Assembly: GCA_943788135.1 (NCBI GenBank)
Contig: CALSPC010000001.1
Coordinates: 21,914 to 85,913, forward strand
Direction: 5' to 3'
Source of the DNA: an uncultured Paracoccaceae bacterium
GTDB lineage: Bacteria; Bacteroidota; Bacteroidia; Flavobacteriales; Flavobacteriaceae
Length of the DNA: 64,000 bases
Part shown: positions 28,984 through 38,130 of the stretch, one piece after another
Numbering within the stretch: the first letter of the stretch is position 1
How the letters are laid out: each line of letters begins with the position of its first letter
Program-made: the position numbers and the translations under genes
The notes under the pieces: model-generated
What the model saw: the letters and a program-made list of their open reading frames with translations, nothing else
Told to the model about the DNA's origin: nothing
Databases searched by the model: none

Positions 28984-29691
28984 ATGAAACAACTCCTAAT
29001 CGCAAGCACTTCTACTGTGCATGGCAGTGGCTTTTTAGACTACCTCTTAGAGGCACTGAAAATTCATTTTAAGACTGTCGATACCATTTTATTTATTCCG
29101 TACGCACGTCCTGGGGGGCGTTCACATGAGGAATACACAAAACTTGTACAGAACGCATTTTCTAAAATTGACAAAACAGTTAAAGGAATTCATGAATATG
29201 ACAATCCAAAAGACGCTCTTAAATCTGCACAGGGCATTTTTATTGGCGGCGGTAACACCTTTGTTTTGGTCGATCAACTCTATAAAAATGATTTAGTGGG
29301 TGAATTAAAAACAGTTATAGAATCTGGAACACCTTATCTAGGTACAAGTGCAGGCAGTAATATCTGCGGACTCACTATAGGTACTTCTAACGATATGCCA
29401 ATTGCTTATCCGAAAAGTTTTAAAACACTGGGGCTTGTTCCTTTCAACATCAATCCGCACTATTTAGATCCCGATCCTGGTAGTACCCACATGGGCGAAA
29501 CACGTGAGACTAGAATTCAAGAATTTCATCACTTTAATTCACAACCTGTAATTGGATTAAGAGAAGGGAGTTATTTGGAAGTCATAGGCTCAAAAATTAG
29601 GCTTAAAGGGGTTTTAAATGCGCGTGTATTTGAAAAAAACAAGACCCCTTATGAAATTAAATCTGAATCGGACCTTTCTGATTTGAATTAG
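28984..29691 (+). CDS. pepE: Dipeptidase E (peptidase family S51)
   Basis: PepE is a cytoplasmic serine dipeptidase that cleaves Asp-Xaa dipeptides. The 235-residue protein has the IFIGGGNTFVL segment, the nucleophile Ser in LGTSAGSNICG and the His region NINPHYLDPDPG, matching the class I glutamine amidotransferase-like fold of the family. MGETRETRIQEF is also conserved. It overlaps the convergent GNAT gene by 4 bases. Confidence 0.95.
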   Translation: MKQLLIASTSTVHGSGFLDYLLEALKIHFKTVDTILFIPYARPGGRSHEEYTKLVQNAFSKIDKTVKGIHEYDNPKDALKSAQGIFIGGGNTFVLVDQLYKNDLVGELKTVIESGTPYLGTSAGSNICGLTIGTSNDMPIAYPKSFKTLGLVPFNINPHYLDPDPGSTHMGETRETRIQEFHHFNSQPVIGLREGSYLEVIGSKIRLKGVLNARVFEKNKTPYEIKSESDLSDLN

Positions 29692-30116
29692 CCAATCAGC
29701 TTTACAAAATGATAGCCTAATTTTTGGAAACCATCTTTTTCGTAGAAATTCTGAGAAGGCACATTATCGATGTACGCATTAAGTTCGATAGCTTGATAGC
29801 CTTTCGTTTTGACATATGTTTCAATCCAGTTGATAAATTGTGTCCCTAACCCTTTATTACGATAGGCGTCGTCGATAAACACATGATCTAGTTCTACACT
29901 TCTACCCGAATAATGTCGCGTACAAAACCATAAACCGGAAACCCCTATCAACTGATCGGCATCATAAACCCCTACACACTCATAATTTTGAGTAATCATT
30001 TCCTTAAAACGTTCTTTTAAAATCGCTTCGGTTATATGAGGCTTAGACATTTTTTTTACCATGGGCACAACGGTCTCAATGGTATCGGCAGTAATTATTT
30101 TGAATTCAAATTGCAT
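29688..30116 (-). CDS. GNAT-family N-acetyltransferase
   Basis: The 142-residue protein has the GNAT fold: strand VELDHVFIDD, acetyl-CoA loop AYRNKGLGTQFINWIE and a final AIELNAYIDNVPSQNFYEKDGFQKLGYHFVK. The acceptor is unknown. It is convergent with pepE (4-base overlap) and its start faces the divergent gpmI start. Confidence 0.9.
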   Translation of the reverse strand: MQFEFKIITADTIETVVPMVKKMSKPHITEAILKERFKEMITQNYECVGVYDADQLIGVSGLWFCTRHYSGRSVELDHVFIDDAYRNKGLGTQFINWIETYVKTKGYQAIELNAYIDNVPSQNFYEKDGFQKLGYHFVKLIG

Positions 30117-30201
30117 TTAAAATGGTTTAGTGTTCCAAAAATACAACTATTTTCTTAGCATCTAAATCATAAATCTCATCTGAATTTTATTAAAATCTTC
30201 T

Positions 30202-30209
30202 TATATTTG
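30202..30209 (+). promoter_or_regulatory. Candidate -7 box for gpmI
   Basis: TATATTTG matches TAnnTTTG and lies 21 bases before the gpmI ATG at 30231, in the 114-base gap to the divergent GNAT gene. Confidence 0.45.
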
Positions 30210-30230
30210 GACACGTTTTAAAACGAGATT

Positions 30231-31748
30231 ATGAACAAGAAAGTTATTTTAATGATTTTAGATGGATGGGGGAAATCTCCTGATCCAAAAGTGTCTGCAA
30301 TTGATAATGCTGACACACACTATATTGATTCTTTATACACCAAATATGGGCATGCAAGCCTTCGAACAGATGGGCTACATGTTGGGCTTCCAGATGGTCA
30401 AATGGGAAATAGTGAGGTTGGTCATATAAACCTTGGGGCTGGTCGTATAGTTTATCAAGATCTTGCAAAAATTAACTTAGCCGTTACCAACGATACATTA
30501 AAGGATGAAACCGTTTTAAAGACGGCTTTAGAGTATGCAAAAACAAATCAAAAAGCAGTTCACCTTTTGGGGTTAGTCAGTGATGGTGGGGTACATTCGC
30601 ACTTAAATCATTTATATGGACTTCTAGATGTCATTGACCAATATGGTATTGAAACGTCTTTTATTCATGCGTTTACAGATGGGCGTGATGTCGATCCAAA
30701 ATCGGGATATGGATTTATATCTGAACTCGAAACCCGATTAGAATCGTCTTCCACAAAACTAGCCACCATAACAGGACGCTATTATGCCATGGATCGTGAT
30801 AACCGATGGGAACGTGTAAAAATCGCATATGATGCCTTAGTGAATAGCGAAGGTCTTCTCTCAAATAATGCCACAAAAACAATTCAAAATAATTATGATG
30901 ATGGGCTTACTGATGAATTCTTGAAACCGATCATTATGACCAATAAAAATAATGAACCCGTTGCAAAAATTGAAGATGGCGATGTCGTGTTGTTCTTTAA
31001 CTTTAGAACGGATCGTGGAAGAGAATTAACCGAAGTACTAAGTCAAAACGACAACCATGAATACAATATGCATAAATTAAATTTGCATTATGTTACGATG
31101 ACTAACTATGACGAAAACTTCAAAAATATTCAAGTTATTTTTAATAAAGATAATGTCACAAACACACTTGGTGAAGTCCTAGAATCGCATGGAAAAACCC
31201 AATTAAGAATTGCCGAAACAGAAAAATATCCACATGTGACATTTTTCTTTTCTGGAGGGCGTGAACTTCCGTTTGAGGGCGAATCGCGAATTTTGAAAAA
31301 TTCACCTAAAGTGGCAACATATGATCTTCAACCAGAAATGAGCGCATTTGAACTTAAAGATGCACTTGTAACAGAACTGAAACAAGAAACACTTGATTTT
31401 GTATGTTTAAATTTTGCCAATGGCGATATGGTTGGACATACTGGAGATATGAATGCTGCGATCAAAGCCTGTGAAGCTGTTGACACTTGTGTAGAAGCCG
31501 TGATTTCCACAGCGCTAGAGCACAACTATACAACGTTACTTATTGCCGATCATGGGAATTGCGAAACCATGATTAACCCCGATGGCTCACCCAACACCGC
31601 ACATACGACTAATCCCGTTCCTGTCATATTGATTGATAACGATTTAACATCTATAAAAGACGGTGTTCTTGGAGATATTGCACCTACAATTTTAAAACTA
31701 ATCGGTATAGAAAAACCTGAAGTTATGACCCAAAGTAGCTTAATCTAA
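30231..31748 (+). CDS. gpmI: 2,3-bisphosphoglycerate-independent phosphoglycerate mutase
   Basis: GpmI interconverts 3- and 2-phosphoglycerate in glycolysis and gluconeogenesis. The 505-residue, two-metal alkaline-phosphatase-superfamily enzyme has the first metal ligand in MILDGWG, the phosphorylated Ser61 in MGNSEVGHINLG, the HAFTDGRDVDP motif, YYAMDRDNRWERVK, NFRTDRGRELTE and the C-terminal LLIADHGNCETM and PNTAHTTNPVP. The small HAD phosphatase follows after 10 bases. Confidence 0.97.
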   Translation: MNKKVILMILDGWGKSPDPKVSAIDNADTHYIDSLYTKYGHASLRTDGLHVGLPDGQMGNSEVGHINLGAGRIVYQDLAKINLAVTNDTLKDETVLKTALEYAKTNQKAVHLLGLVSDGGVHSHLNHLYGLLDVIDQYGIETSFIHAFTDGRDVDPKSGYGFISELETRLESSSTKLATITGRYYAMDRDNRWERVKIAYDALVNSEGLLSNNATKTIQNNYDDGLTDEFLKPIIMTNKNNEPVAKIEDGDVVLFFNFRTDRGRELTEVLSQNDNHEYNMHKLNLHYVTMTNYDENFKNIQVIFNKDNVTNTLGEVLESHGKTQLRIAETEKYPHVTFFFSGGRELPFEGESRILKNSPKVATYDLQPEMSAFELKDALVTELKQETLDFVCLNFANGDMVGHTGDMNAAIKACEAVDTCVEAVISTALEHNYTTLLIADHGNCETMINPDGSPNTAHTTNPVPVILIDNDLTSIKDGVLGDIAPTILKLIGIEKPEVMTQSSLI

Positions 31749-31758
31749 ATTATTTTTC

Positions 31759-32169
31759 ATGGACTTAACCAAAACCCTAACGCTCGCTATTGATTTTGAT
31801 GGTACAATTGTGGAAGATGCTTACCCAAAAATTGGGAAGCCAAATCCATTTGCTTTTGAAACCTTAAAAAAACTACAACAAGATGGGCATCGCTTGATAC
31901 TTTGGACCTATCGCTATGGAAAAACATTACAAGAAGCCGTTGATTTCTGCAAAAAAAATGGACTGGAGTTTTATGCCATAAATTGTAGTTTTCCTAACGA
32001 AGACTATGACTCCAAAAAAAGCAGGAAAATCAATGCAGACCTCTTTATCGATGACAGAAATATTGGAGGTTTTTATGGATGGGGAGAAATTTATCAATTA
32101 CTATCAGAAAGCGACAACCCTTTATCCTTACCAAAGAAAAAACGATTTTTTGGATTATTTAAGTCTTAA
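31759..32169 (+). CDS. Small HAD-family hydrolase (BT0820-like)
   Basis: The 136-residue protein has the HAD nucleophile motif IDFDGTIVED (residues 12-21), then HRLILWTYR (motif II region) and DLFIDDRNIGG (motif IV Asp pair). There is no cap domain. It is a small phosphatase of unknown substrate, common beside glycolytic or unrelated genes in Bacteroidota. A 10-base gap suggests co-transcription with gpmI. Confidence 0.85.
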   Translation: MDLTKTLTLAIDFDGTIVEDAYPKIGKPNPFAFETLKKLQQDGHRLILWTYRYGKTLQEAVDFCKKNGLEFYAINCSFPNEDYDSKKSRKINADLFIDDRNIGGFYGWGEIYQLLSESDNPLSLPKKKRFFGLFKS

Positions 32170-32233
32170 AATTTTTAAGATAACTCTAACAAAATCAAGG
32201 CTATAATTTATACCAAAAAACGCTTTAATTAAG

Positions 32234-32241
32234 TACCTTTG
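32234..32241 (+). promoter_or_regulatory. Candidate -7 box for map
   Basis: TACCTTTG matches TAnnTTTG and lies 19 bases before the map ATG at 32261. Confidence 0.45.
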
Positions 32242-32260
32242 AGGCATAATTTTTTAGACT

Positions 32261-33079
32261 ATGCTCACGCTTAAAACAAAAGAAGAAATAGAATGCATTC
32301 GCGAAAGTGCCCTGATTGTTTCCAAAACACTGGGTATGCTTGCAAGTGAGGTTAAACCAGGAGTAACAACCTTACATTTGGATGCACTTGCCGAAACATT
32401 TATTAGAGATCATGGCGCTATTCCTGGGTTTTTGGGGTTGTACGATTTTCCGAATACACTTTGTATGAGTCCAAATACTCAAGTCGTTCATGGTATACCA
32501 AATAATACGCCTTTAGAAGAAGGCGATATTCTTTCCATTGATTGTGGAGCTCTAAAAAATGAATTTTATGGCGATCATGCCTATACCTTTGCTGTAGGAG
32601 AAATCGATGCTGAAACTGAAAAGCTATTAGAGGTTTCTAAAGCGTCTCTTTATGAGGGTATTCGAGCTTTTAAACACAATAATCGTGTAGGTGATGTTGG
32701 ATATGCCATTCAAAATTATTGTGAATCTCATGGCTATGGTGTCGTCAGAGAGCTCATTGGCCACGGTATTGGGCGTGTTATGCATGAAGAACCCGAAATG
32801 CCAAATTATGGAAAACGAGGCCGAGGGAAAAAATTTCAAGAAGGAATGGTGGTTGCGATTGAACCCATGATTAATATGGGGACCCACAAAATCAAGCATC
32901 ATAGCGATGGGTGGACAATTACCACAAAAGATAATAAACCCAGTGCTCATTTTGAACACAATGTAGCACTTGTTGATGGCCAACCCGAATTATTGTCAAC
33001 CTTTGCTTATATTTATGAAGCATTAGGCATAAAAAGTAATGAAGAAGAAGGATTAAGAGTAAATCCTTTAACACTATAA
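32261..33079 (+). CDS. map: Methionine aminopeptidase, type I
   Basis: Map removes initiator methionine from new proteins. The 272-residue protein has the two-metal ligand set: SIDCGALKNEFYGDHAYTF (two Asp), the GHGIGRVMHEEPEMPN stretch (His), AIEPMINMG (Glu) and SAHFEHNVALVDG (Glu). It lacks an N-terminal zinc finger, as is typical for this bacterial type. The DUF3050 gene follows after 11 bases. Confidence 0.97.
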   Translation: MLTLKTKEEIECIRESALIVSKTLGMLASEVKPGVTTLHLDALAETFIRDHGAIPGFLGLYDFPNTLCMSPNTQVVHGIPNNTPLEEGDILSIDCGALKNEFYGDHAYTFAVGEIDAETEKLLEVSKASLYEGIRAFKHNNRVGDVGYAIQNYCESHGYGVVRELIGHGIGRVMHEEPEMPNYGKRGRGKKFQEGMVVAIEPMINMGTHKIKHHSDGWTITTKDNKPSAHFEHNVALVDGQPELLSTFAYIYEALGIKSNEEEGLRVNPLTL

Positions 33080-33090
33080 TTAACCAATAG

Positions 33091-33888
33091 ATGAGTCGTA
33101 TACAAGAGGTTGAATTACAACTAGAACCCTTAAGAAATCAGCTGAAATCGCACCCCTTATACAGTACACTTTCTAACATGGAAGATATTGCTGTATTTAT
33201 GGAAAAACATGTGTTTGCCGTATGGGATTTCATGTCATTACTAAAATCACTTCAAAATCATTTAACAAATATCAATGTCCCTTGGACGCCCAAAGGCAAG
33301 GGTTCTACGGCGCGGTTCATCAATGAAATTGTAATGGCAGAAGAGAGTGATGTAAATGAATTGGGAGAAGCCATGAGTCATTACGAAATGTATATTGATG
33401 CCATGGATCAAGTTGATGCAAACACCAGCCCAATAGGATTGTTTATTAATGCTCTTGAAAACGGCGACCGCATTGAAAATGCAGCAAAGAAAATCGATTT
33501 AGAGGCACCAGTTTTGGCGTTTATCCAATTTACAATGAAGGTTATAAATTCTAAAAAACCGCATGCGATTGCATCGGCATTTACCTTTGGACGAGAAGAT
33601 GTGATTCCAGATATGTTTTTGGAAATTGTAAACCAGTCGAAAACTAAAAATGATGACAACAGCTATAGCAAATTACTCTACTACTTGAATCGTCATATCG
33701 AATTAGACGGCGATGAGCACGGCCCAATAGCATTAAAGATGGTGGAGGAACTTTGCGGAGAAGACACCACTAAATGGACCGAAGTTTTAGAAACTGCAAA
33801 AGAGGCGTTAAAATTCCGTCTTAAATTATGGGATCATATTACTGAAGCTATCGTTCAACAAAATGTAAAAGAAGTGCTAAACACTTAA
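33091..33888 (+). CDS. DUF3050 protein, possible haem-oxygenase-like fold
   Basis: The 265-residue protein matches DUF3050 by pattern. It is mostly helical. Acidic and His residues recur in helical positions: MEKHVFAVWDFMSLL (E38, H40), NEIVMAEESD (E79, E84, E85), SHYEMYIDAM (H97) and RHIELDGDEHGPI (H202, E204, D208, H210). The last motif resembles the metal-binding helices of haem-oxygenase-like diiron oxidases, but the exact ligand set is uncertain. No substrate is implied by neighbours. It lies 3 bases before a methyltransferase gene and 11 bases after map. Confidence 0.7.
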   Translation: MSRIQEVELQLEPLRNQLKSHPLYSTLSNMEDIAVFMEKHVFAVWDFMSLLKSLQNHLTNINVPWTPKGKGSTARFINEIVMAEESDVNELGEAMSHYEMYIDAMDQVDANTSPIGLFINALENGDRIENAAKKIDLEAPVLAFIQFTMKVINSKKPHAIASAFTFGREDVIPDMFLEIVNQSKTKNDDNSYSKLLYYLNRHIELDGDEHGPIALKMVEELCGEDTTKWTEVLETAKEALKFRLKLWDHITEAIVQQNVKEVLNT

Positions 33889-33891
33889 ATT

Positions 33892-34659
33892 TTGAAAACA
33901 CTTTTCAAATTTATTTTAAACCTTATTCCCAGACCACTCCTCATTTCATTGAGTTATGGCGTTCGACCTGTTCTGGTTTTAGTTTTGAAAGGAACCACCT
34001 ATACTGATCCTATCGACGGTAAAAGTTTTCGAAAATTTTTACCCTATGGCTATGGAAACCAACGAGAAAATGTACTCTCTCCTTCTACCCTTTCATTGGA
34101 ACGTCACCGTTTATTATGGCTGTATTTAAAAAATGAAACTGACTTTTTTACATCGCCAAAAAAAATATTACACTTTGCACCTGAGCAAGCGTTTCATAAG
34201 CGTTTTAAAAACATTAAACATTTTGACTACGTTACTACCGATCTGAATTCGCCAATTGCAACGGTCAAAGCAGATATTTGTAACCTTCCATTTGAATCCA
34301 ATAGTTTTGATGTTATTCTATGTAATCATGTGCTTGAACATATCTTAGACGACACCAAAGCCATGCAAGAACTCTATCGTGTGATGCAGCCAGGCGGTAT
34401 GGGTATATTTCAAATTCCTCAAGACCTAAATCGTGATAAAACATTTGAAAACCATACGATTACGGATAAAAAAGAGCGTGCTAAAATTTTTGGGCAGTAT
34501 GACCATGTTCGGGTTTACGGCAAAGATTACTTTGAAAAACTAAGATCGATCGGTTTCAAAGTAGATGAAGTAGATTATACCGCTCAATTTTCGGATCAAG
34601 ACCTCGACAAATACCGCTTGGCAAAAGGCGAAATTATTCCAGTAGTTTATAAATTTTAG
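33892..34659 (+). CDS. Class I SAM-dependent methyltransferase
   Basis: The 255-residue protein begins with TTG at 33892, 3 bases after the DUF3050 stop. The SAM fold shows the ILHFAPEQAFHKRFK motif-I-like strand, DYVTTDLNSPIATVKADICNLPF (acidic SAM loop), FDVILCNHVLEHILDD and the MQPGGMGIFQIP strand. The N-terminal 45 residues are hydrophobic and basic (LIPRPLLISLSYGVRPVLVLVLKG), so it may bind membrane. Its substrate is not evident. It is convergent with apbE, with a 4-base overlap. Confidence 0.85.
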   Translation: MKTLFKFILNLIPRPLLISLSYGVRPVLVLVLKGTTYTDPIDGKSFRKFLPYGYGNQRENVLSPSTLSLERHRLLWLYLKNETDFFTSPKKILHFAPEQAFHKRFKNIKHFDYVTTDLNSPIATVKADICNLPFESNSFDVILCNHVLEHILDDTKAMQELYRVMQPGGMGIFQIPQDLNRDKTFENHTITDKKERAKIFGQYDHVRVYGKDYFEKLRSIGFKVDEVDYTAQFSDQDLDKYRLAKGEIIPVVYKF

Positions 34660-35630
34660 TACAATTGAAACCCATTAAACCCTTCTGTTTCGAGTACATT
34701 ATTTTCATTAACAAAAACAATAAAGACTTTTAATCCTAGATGCCTCTTAAGAAATGTTCTGATGTCTTCTAAACGCATGGATTGAAGTGCGGTAGCATAG
34801 GCATCTGCCACCATACAATTACGAGAAATAACAGAGACACTCAAAATACCTGAACGAATTGGGTAGCCAGTTTTGGTGTCAATAATGTGCGTATAGCGGT
34901 TGCCTTCTGCATCGCGCTTAAATTTTCTGTACGTTCCAGATGTCGCCATCGATTCGTCTTGGAGGGTAAGGGTATTAATATAGGGTTGGTCTCCGCTTAA
35001 ATCGGGATGTTGAACCCCCACTTTCCAGGGTGTATTCTTAACCGAATTGATGCCTTTGGCACGAATTTCACCTCCTATTTCTATTAAATAATTTTGAATG
35101 TTTTTAGACTCTAAATAGCGTCCAATCACATCCACACCATAGCCTTTGGCTATAGCGTTAAAATCTAAACGTGAAGCTTTTGGTTTAGAAATCACGCCAT
35201 TGCTAAGATTAACTTTATCCATACCGACAGACTGCATCAGTTCGTTTATTTTTAGACTATCTAAAGCTTCTATTTTACCTTCTGGTCCAAAATCCCATGC
35301 ATTGACTACTGCTCCTATTGTAGGGTCGAATTTACCTTGAGTCTTTGTATAGATCTCTTTTGAAGTCTTAAAAACGGCTTCAAAATGGTGATCAATAACA
35401 AGCGTTTCGTTTAGGTTTACTTTTGAGATATCAGAAGTTGGAATATAGGTGGACATCGAACGGTTGATTTCAAAAAACAAACTGTCAAACGCTGTTTCAA
35501 AATTTTGACTACTGTCGTAAATAATAGAATACGTCGTTCCAAAAACAGGTCCAGTTACTCGTAATTGTTCGGGTGTATGAGAACAGGAAACTAGTCCTAA
35601 ACAAAAAATAAGAAGTAGTTTTTTTATCAC
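34656..35630 (-). CDS. apbE: FAD:protein FMN transferase, lipoprotein
   Basis: ApbE flavinylates target proteins, notably NqrB and NqrC, by attaching FMN to a threonine. The 324-residue protein has a lipobox (GLVSC, Cys16), so it sits outside the cytoplasmic membrane. Visible family features are GTTYSIIYDS, DFNAIAKGYGVDVI, YLIEIGGEIRAKG and the GNRYTHIIDTKTGYPI region with the metal-binding His and Asp. It lies just downstream of the nqr operon on the same strand, which fits its role in NQR maturation. Confidence 0.96.
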   Translation of the reverse strand: MIKKLLLIFCLGLVSCSHTPEQLRVTGPVFGTTYSIIYDSSQNFETAFDSLFFEINRSMSTYIPTSDISKVNLNETLVIDHHFEAVFKTSKEIYTKTQGKFDPTIGAVVNAWDFGPEGKIEALDSLKINELMQSVGMDKVNLSNGVISKPKASRLDFNAIAKGYGVDVIGRYLESKNIQNYLIEIGGEIRAKGINSVKNTPWKVGVQHPDLSGDQPYINTLTLQDESMATSGTYRKFKRDAEGNRYTHIIDTKTGYPIRSGILSVSVISRNCMVADAYATALQSMRLEDIRTFLKRHLGLKVFIVFVNENNVLETEGFNGFQLY

Positions 35631-35636
35631 TCGGTT

Positions 35637-36014
35637 TTAATTCAAATTTGTTTCTATGACTTGAATTCCATTATATTCTATGAGATATTCTTCATTAAGA
35701 TATATGGGCAATTCTTCGCCTTTAGGATTTCCGATTCCGACGCCGGCATATAAAACTTTGGCATCTTTGTCTTGCGCATGTGTTTTAAAGGTTTCCATCC
35801 AAACCACATCGTAGTTGTTCGGGTTATCGGGTAATTTTACCACGCGTACAATCACAAAAAAGTATTGACTGTTTTTGTCAATACATACAAATTGCGGGTG
35901 TTTTTTGAGTTTACTATTAATGGCTACAAACTCAAAACCACGGGATTCTAAATCCTTACCAACGTGGTTCATTGCTAGGTTGTGCATTTCTTGTTTTGAC
36001 AGTGGTTGACTCAT
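35637..36014 (-). CDS. Small conserved protein between nqrF and apbE
   Basis: The protein has about 125 residues, with no signal peptide or membrane helix. Recognisable stretches are SKQEMHNLAMNHVGKDLE, FEFVAINSKLKKHPQFVCID, YFFVIVRVV and YLIEYNGIQVIE. Databases often give it an NqrF-related name because of its position, but it carries no iron-sulfur or flavin motif. It is encoded on the same strand 6 bases before apbE, in the interval after the nqr terminator, suggesting a role tied to NQR assembly. This is inference from context. Confidence 0.75.
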   Translation of the reverse strand: MSQPLSKQEMHNLAMNHVGKDLESRGFEFVAINSKLKKHPQFVCIDKNSQYFFVIVRVVKLPDNPNNYDVVWMETFKTHAQDKDAKVLYAGVGIGNPKGEELPIYLNEEYLIEYNGIQVIETNLN

Positions 36015-36018
36015 ATGA

Positions 36019-36026
36019 CAAAAATA
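36019..36026 (-). promoter_or_regulatory. Candidate -7 box for the small gene-apbE pair
   Basis: Read on the minus strand this is TATTTTTG, matching TAnnTTTG. It ends only 4 bases before the ATG at 36014, so the transcript would be nearly leaderless. It overlaps the T-run of the nqr terminator, so the match may be chance. Confidence 0.3.
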
Positions 36027-36053
36027 CAAAAAGCCCAACACAAGTGCTGGGCT
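36027..36053 (-). terminator. Intrinsic terminator after nqrF
   Basis: A stem of 10 base pairs with one mismatch (AGCCCAGCAC-type arms at 36032-36041 and 36044-36053, 2-base loop) is followed, in the minus-strand direction, by a T-run. It lies 25 bases after the nqrF stop and separates the nqr operon from the small gene and apbE. Confidence 0.75.
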
Positions 36054-36077
36054 AGATTATAAAAAATTTAGAAGTGG

Positions 36078-37385
36078 TTACCCTCCAAAGTCATCAAATC
36101 GAATGTGCTCATCTGGGATTCCATAATCTTCACCCATTTTTTGAACCGCTTGATTCATTAATGGTGGTCCACAGAAATAAAGTTCGATGTCTTCTGGAGA
36201 CTCATGGTGACTTAAATAATTATCGATCACACAGTTGTGAATAAACCCAACAAAGCCATCACCCTCGCCATCAATGCCGTCTTTTACTTTCCAATTATCT
36301 TCTTCCATAGGTTCAGATAATGCTAAGTAAAACTTGAAATTAGGGAATTCTTTTTCGAGTTGTTCAAAATGGTCTAAATAGAACAATTCACGTTTAGAAC
36401 GTCCACCATACCAATAGGTAACTTTACGACCTGTTTTTAATGTTTTGAATAAGTGATATAAATGCGAGCGCATTGGCGCCATTCCTGCACCTCCACCAAC
36501 ATACAACATTTCTGAATCACTTTCGTTAATAAAGAATTCGCCATAAGGACCAGAAATAGTTACTTTATCACCTGGTTTTTGGGCAAATATATAAGAGGAT
36601 GCAATTCCTGGATTAACGTCCATCCAACTGTTTTTAGCACGATCCCATGGTGGCGTTGCGATACGCACGTTTAACATAATCTCACGCCCTTCTGCAGGGT
36701 AAGATGCCATAGAATAAGCACGTTCTACAGTTTCACTGTTTTTCATGGTTAATGGCCAAAGACCAAATTTGTCCCATTCCGCTTGAAACTTGTCTGCTGT
36801 TTCATGTTCTTCTGGATGGGCTGTAATGTCTATATCTTTAAAATTGATTTCACATTCTGGGATTTCAATTTGGATATAGCCTCCTGCTTTGTAGCCCATA
36901 TCTTCTGGGATTTCTACTACAAATTCCTTAATAAAAGAGGCAACATTATAGTTACGCACTACAGTGGCTTCCCATTTTTTAATTCCAAAGACTTCTTCTG
37001 GAATTGTAATTTCCATATCTTGTTTAACCTTCACTTGACACGATAAACGCGCCCCATGTTTCAATTCTTTTCTTGAAAAATGTGGGGTTTCTGTAGGAAG
37101 CGCTTCACCTCCACCAGAAAGCACATGACATTCACATTGGATACAGGTTCCACCACCACCACAGGCAGAGGGTAAAAATATTTTATTACCTCCAAGAGTA
37201 GACAACAATGTATCTCCTGATGCAACTTCAATTTCGCGTTCACCATTGATAAGGATCTTAACAGGTCCTGATGGTGATAGTTTTTGTTTGACAAAAAGGA
37301 GCACACTAATTAATAGTAACGAGGTCACTAAAAATGCTACAACAGTAGCTAAAATGGTTCCGGTTGTTCCAGCGGCTAAAATCAT
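36078..37385 (-). CDS. nqrF: Na+-translocating NADH:quinone reductase subunit F
   Basis: NqrF takes electrons from NADH to the NQR complex. The 435-residue protein has an N-terminal membrane helix (residues 10-31), a ferredoxin-type [2Fe-2S] domain with C75, C81, C84 and C116 (ACGGGGTCIQC then SCQVKV), an FAD domain (RAYSMASYPAEG) and an NADH domain (GGGAGMAPMRSHLYHL, YFCGPPLMNQAV). It is the last gene of the six-gene operon, 1 base after nqrE. Confidence 0.98.
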   Translation of the reverse strand: MILAAGTTGTILATVVAFLVTSLLLISVLLFVKQKLSPSGPVKILINGEREIEVASGDTLLSTLGGNKIFLPSACGGGGTCIQCECHVLSGGGEALPTETPHFSRKELKHGARLSCQVKVKQDMEITIPEEVFGIKKWEATVVRNYNVASFIKEFVVEIPEDMGYKAGGYIQIEIPECEINFKDIDITAHPEEHETADKFQAEWDKFGLWPLTMKNSETVERAYSMASYPAEGREIMLNVRIATPPWDRAKNSWMDVNPGIASSYIFAQKPGDKVTISGPYGEFFINESDSEMLYVGGGAGMAPMRSHLYHLFKTLKTGRKVTYWYGGRSKRELFYLDHFEQLEKEFPNFKFYLALSEPMEEDNWKVKDGIDGEGDGFVGFIHNCVIDNYLSHHESPEDIELYFCGPPLMNQAVQKMGEDYGIPDEHIRFDDFGG

Positions 37386-37386
37386 A

Positions 37387-38100
37387 TTAGTTAACTATTT
37401 TTATTTGATTATCTACTTCTGTTTCAATTTCTGTAGTTTCTGCAACTACTTCTTTTGGTTCTTCTTTCGTCTCTTCATCGCCTCCAGTAAGCATACCTCC
37501 AAAGCTTAAGAAACCGATTCCCATTAGACCAGTTACAATGAATGTAATTCCTAAACCTCTAAGGGGAGCAGGTACATTAGAATAACGGATTTTTTCACGA
37601 ATGGCTGCAATAGCTAAAATCGCTAAAAACCATCCAATTCCTGAAGATATACCGTAATTAACAGCGAGTCCTAAGGTTTCAATCTCACGAGATTGCATGA
37701 ATAAAGACCCTCCTAAAATGGCACAGTTTACTGCAATTAATGGTAAGAAAATCCCTAAGGAATTATAAAGTGAAGGTGAAAATTTTTCCACCACAATTTC
37801 AACAAGTTGTACCATGGTTGCTATCGTAGCAATAAACATAATGAACGACAGGAAACTAAGGTCATACTCAGCAAATTCTGGGCCTAACCACACAAGCGCT
37901 CCAGGTTGTAATAAATATTGGTCTAACAACCAGTTTAAAGGTACTGTAATCGCCAATACAAAGATGACGGCGGCACCAAGTCCTACGGCAGTTGCTACTT
38001 TTTTAGAGACAGCTAAATATGAGCACATGCCCAAGAAAACTGCAAACACCATATTATCAATAAAAATTGATTTGAAAAATAATTCGATGTGTTCTATCAT
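37387..38100 (-). CDS. nqrE: Na+-translocating NADH:quinone reductase subunit E
   Basis: The 237-residue membrane subunit has six hydrophobic helices. Two membrane cysteines in FAVFLGMCSYLAVSKK and LIAVNCAILGGSLFM correspond to the Cys residues that hold an intramembrane [2Fe-2S] cluster with NqrD. Its C-terminus is an acidic, Glu-rich tail of about 35 residues (EETKEEPKEVVAETTEIE), longer than in gamma-proteobacterial NqrE. It is the fifth gene in the operon. Confidence 0.97.
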   Translation of the reverse strand: MIEHIELFFKSIFIDNMVFAVFLGMCSYLAVSKKVATAVGLGAAVIFVLAITVPLNWLLDQYLLQPGALVWLGPEFAEYDLSFLSFIMFIATIATMVQLVEIVVEKFSPSLYNSLGIFLPLIAVNCAILGGSLFMQSREIETLGLAVNYGISSGIGWFLAILAIAAIREKIRYSNVPAPLRGLGITFIVTGLMGIGFLSFGGMLTGGDEETKEEPKEVVAETTEIETEVDNQIKIVN

Positions 38101-38130
38101 TGTCTTTTATTTAAATTCTTACTGAAGAAA

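Noticed and set aside
36019..36026. The box before the small gene as a strong promoter
   Set aside because: It overlaps the T-run of the nqr terminator, where such AT-rich matches arise by chance. I kept it only as a weak feature.
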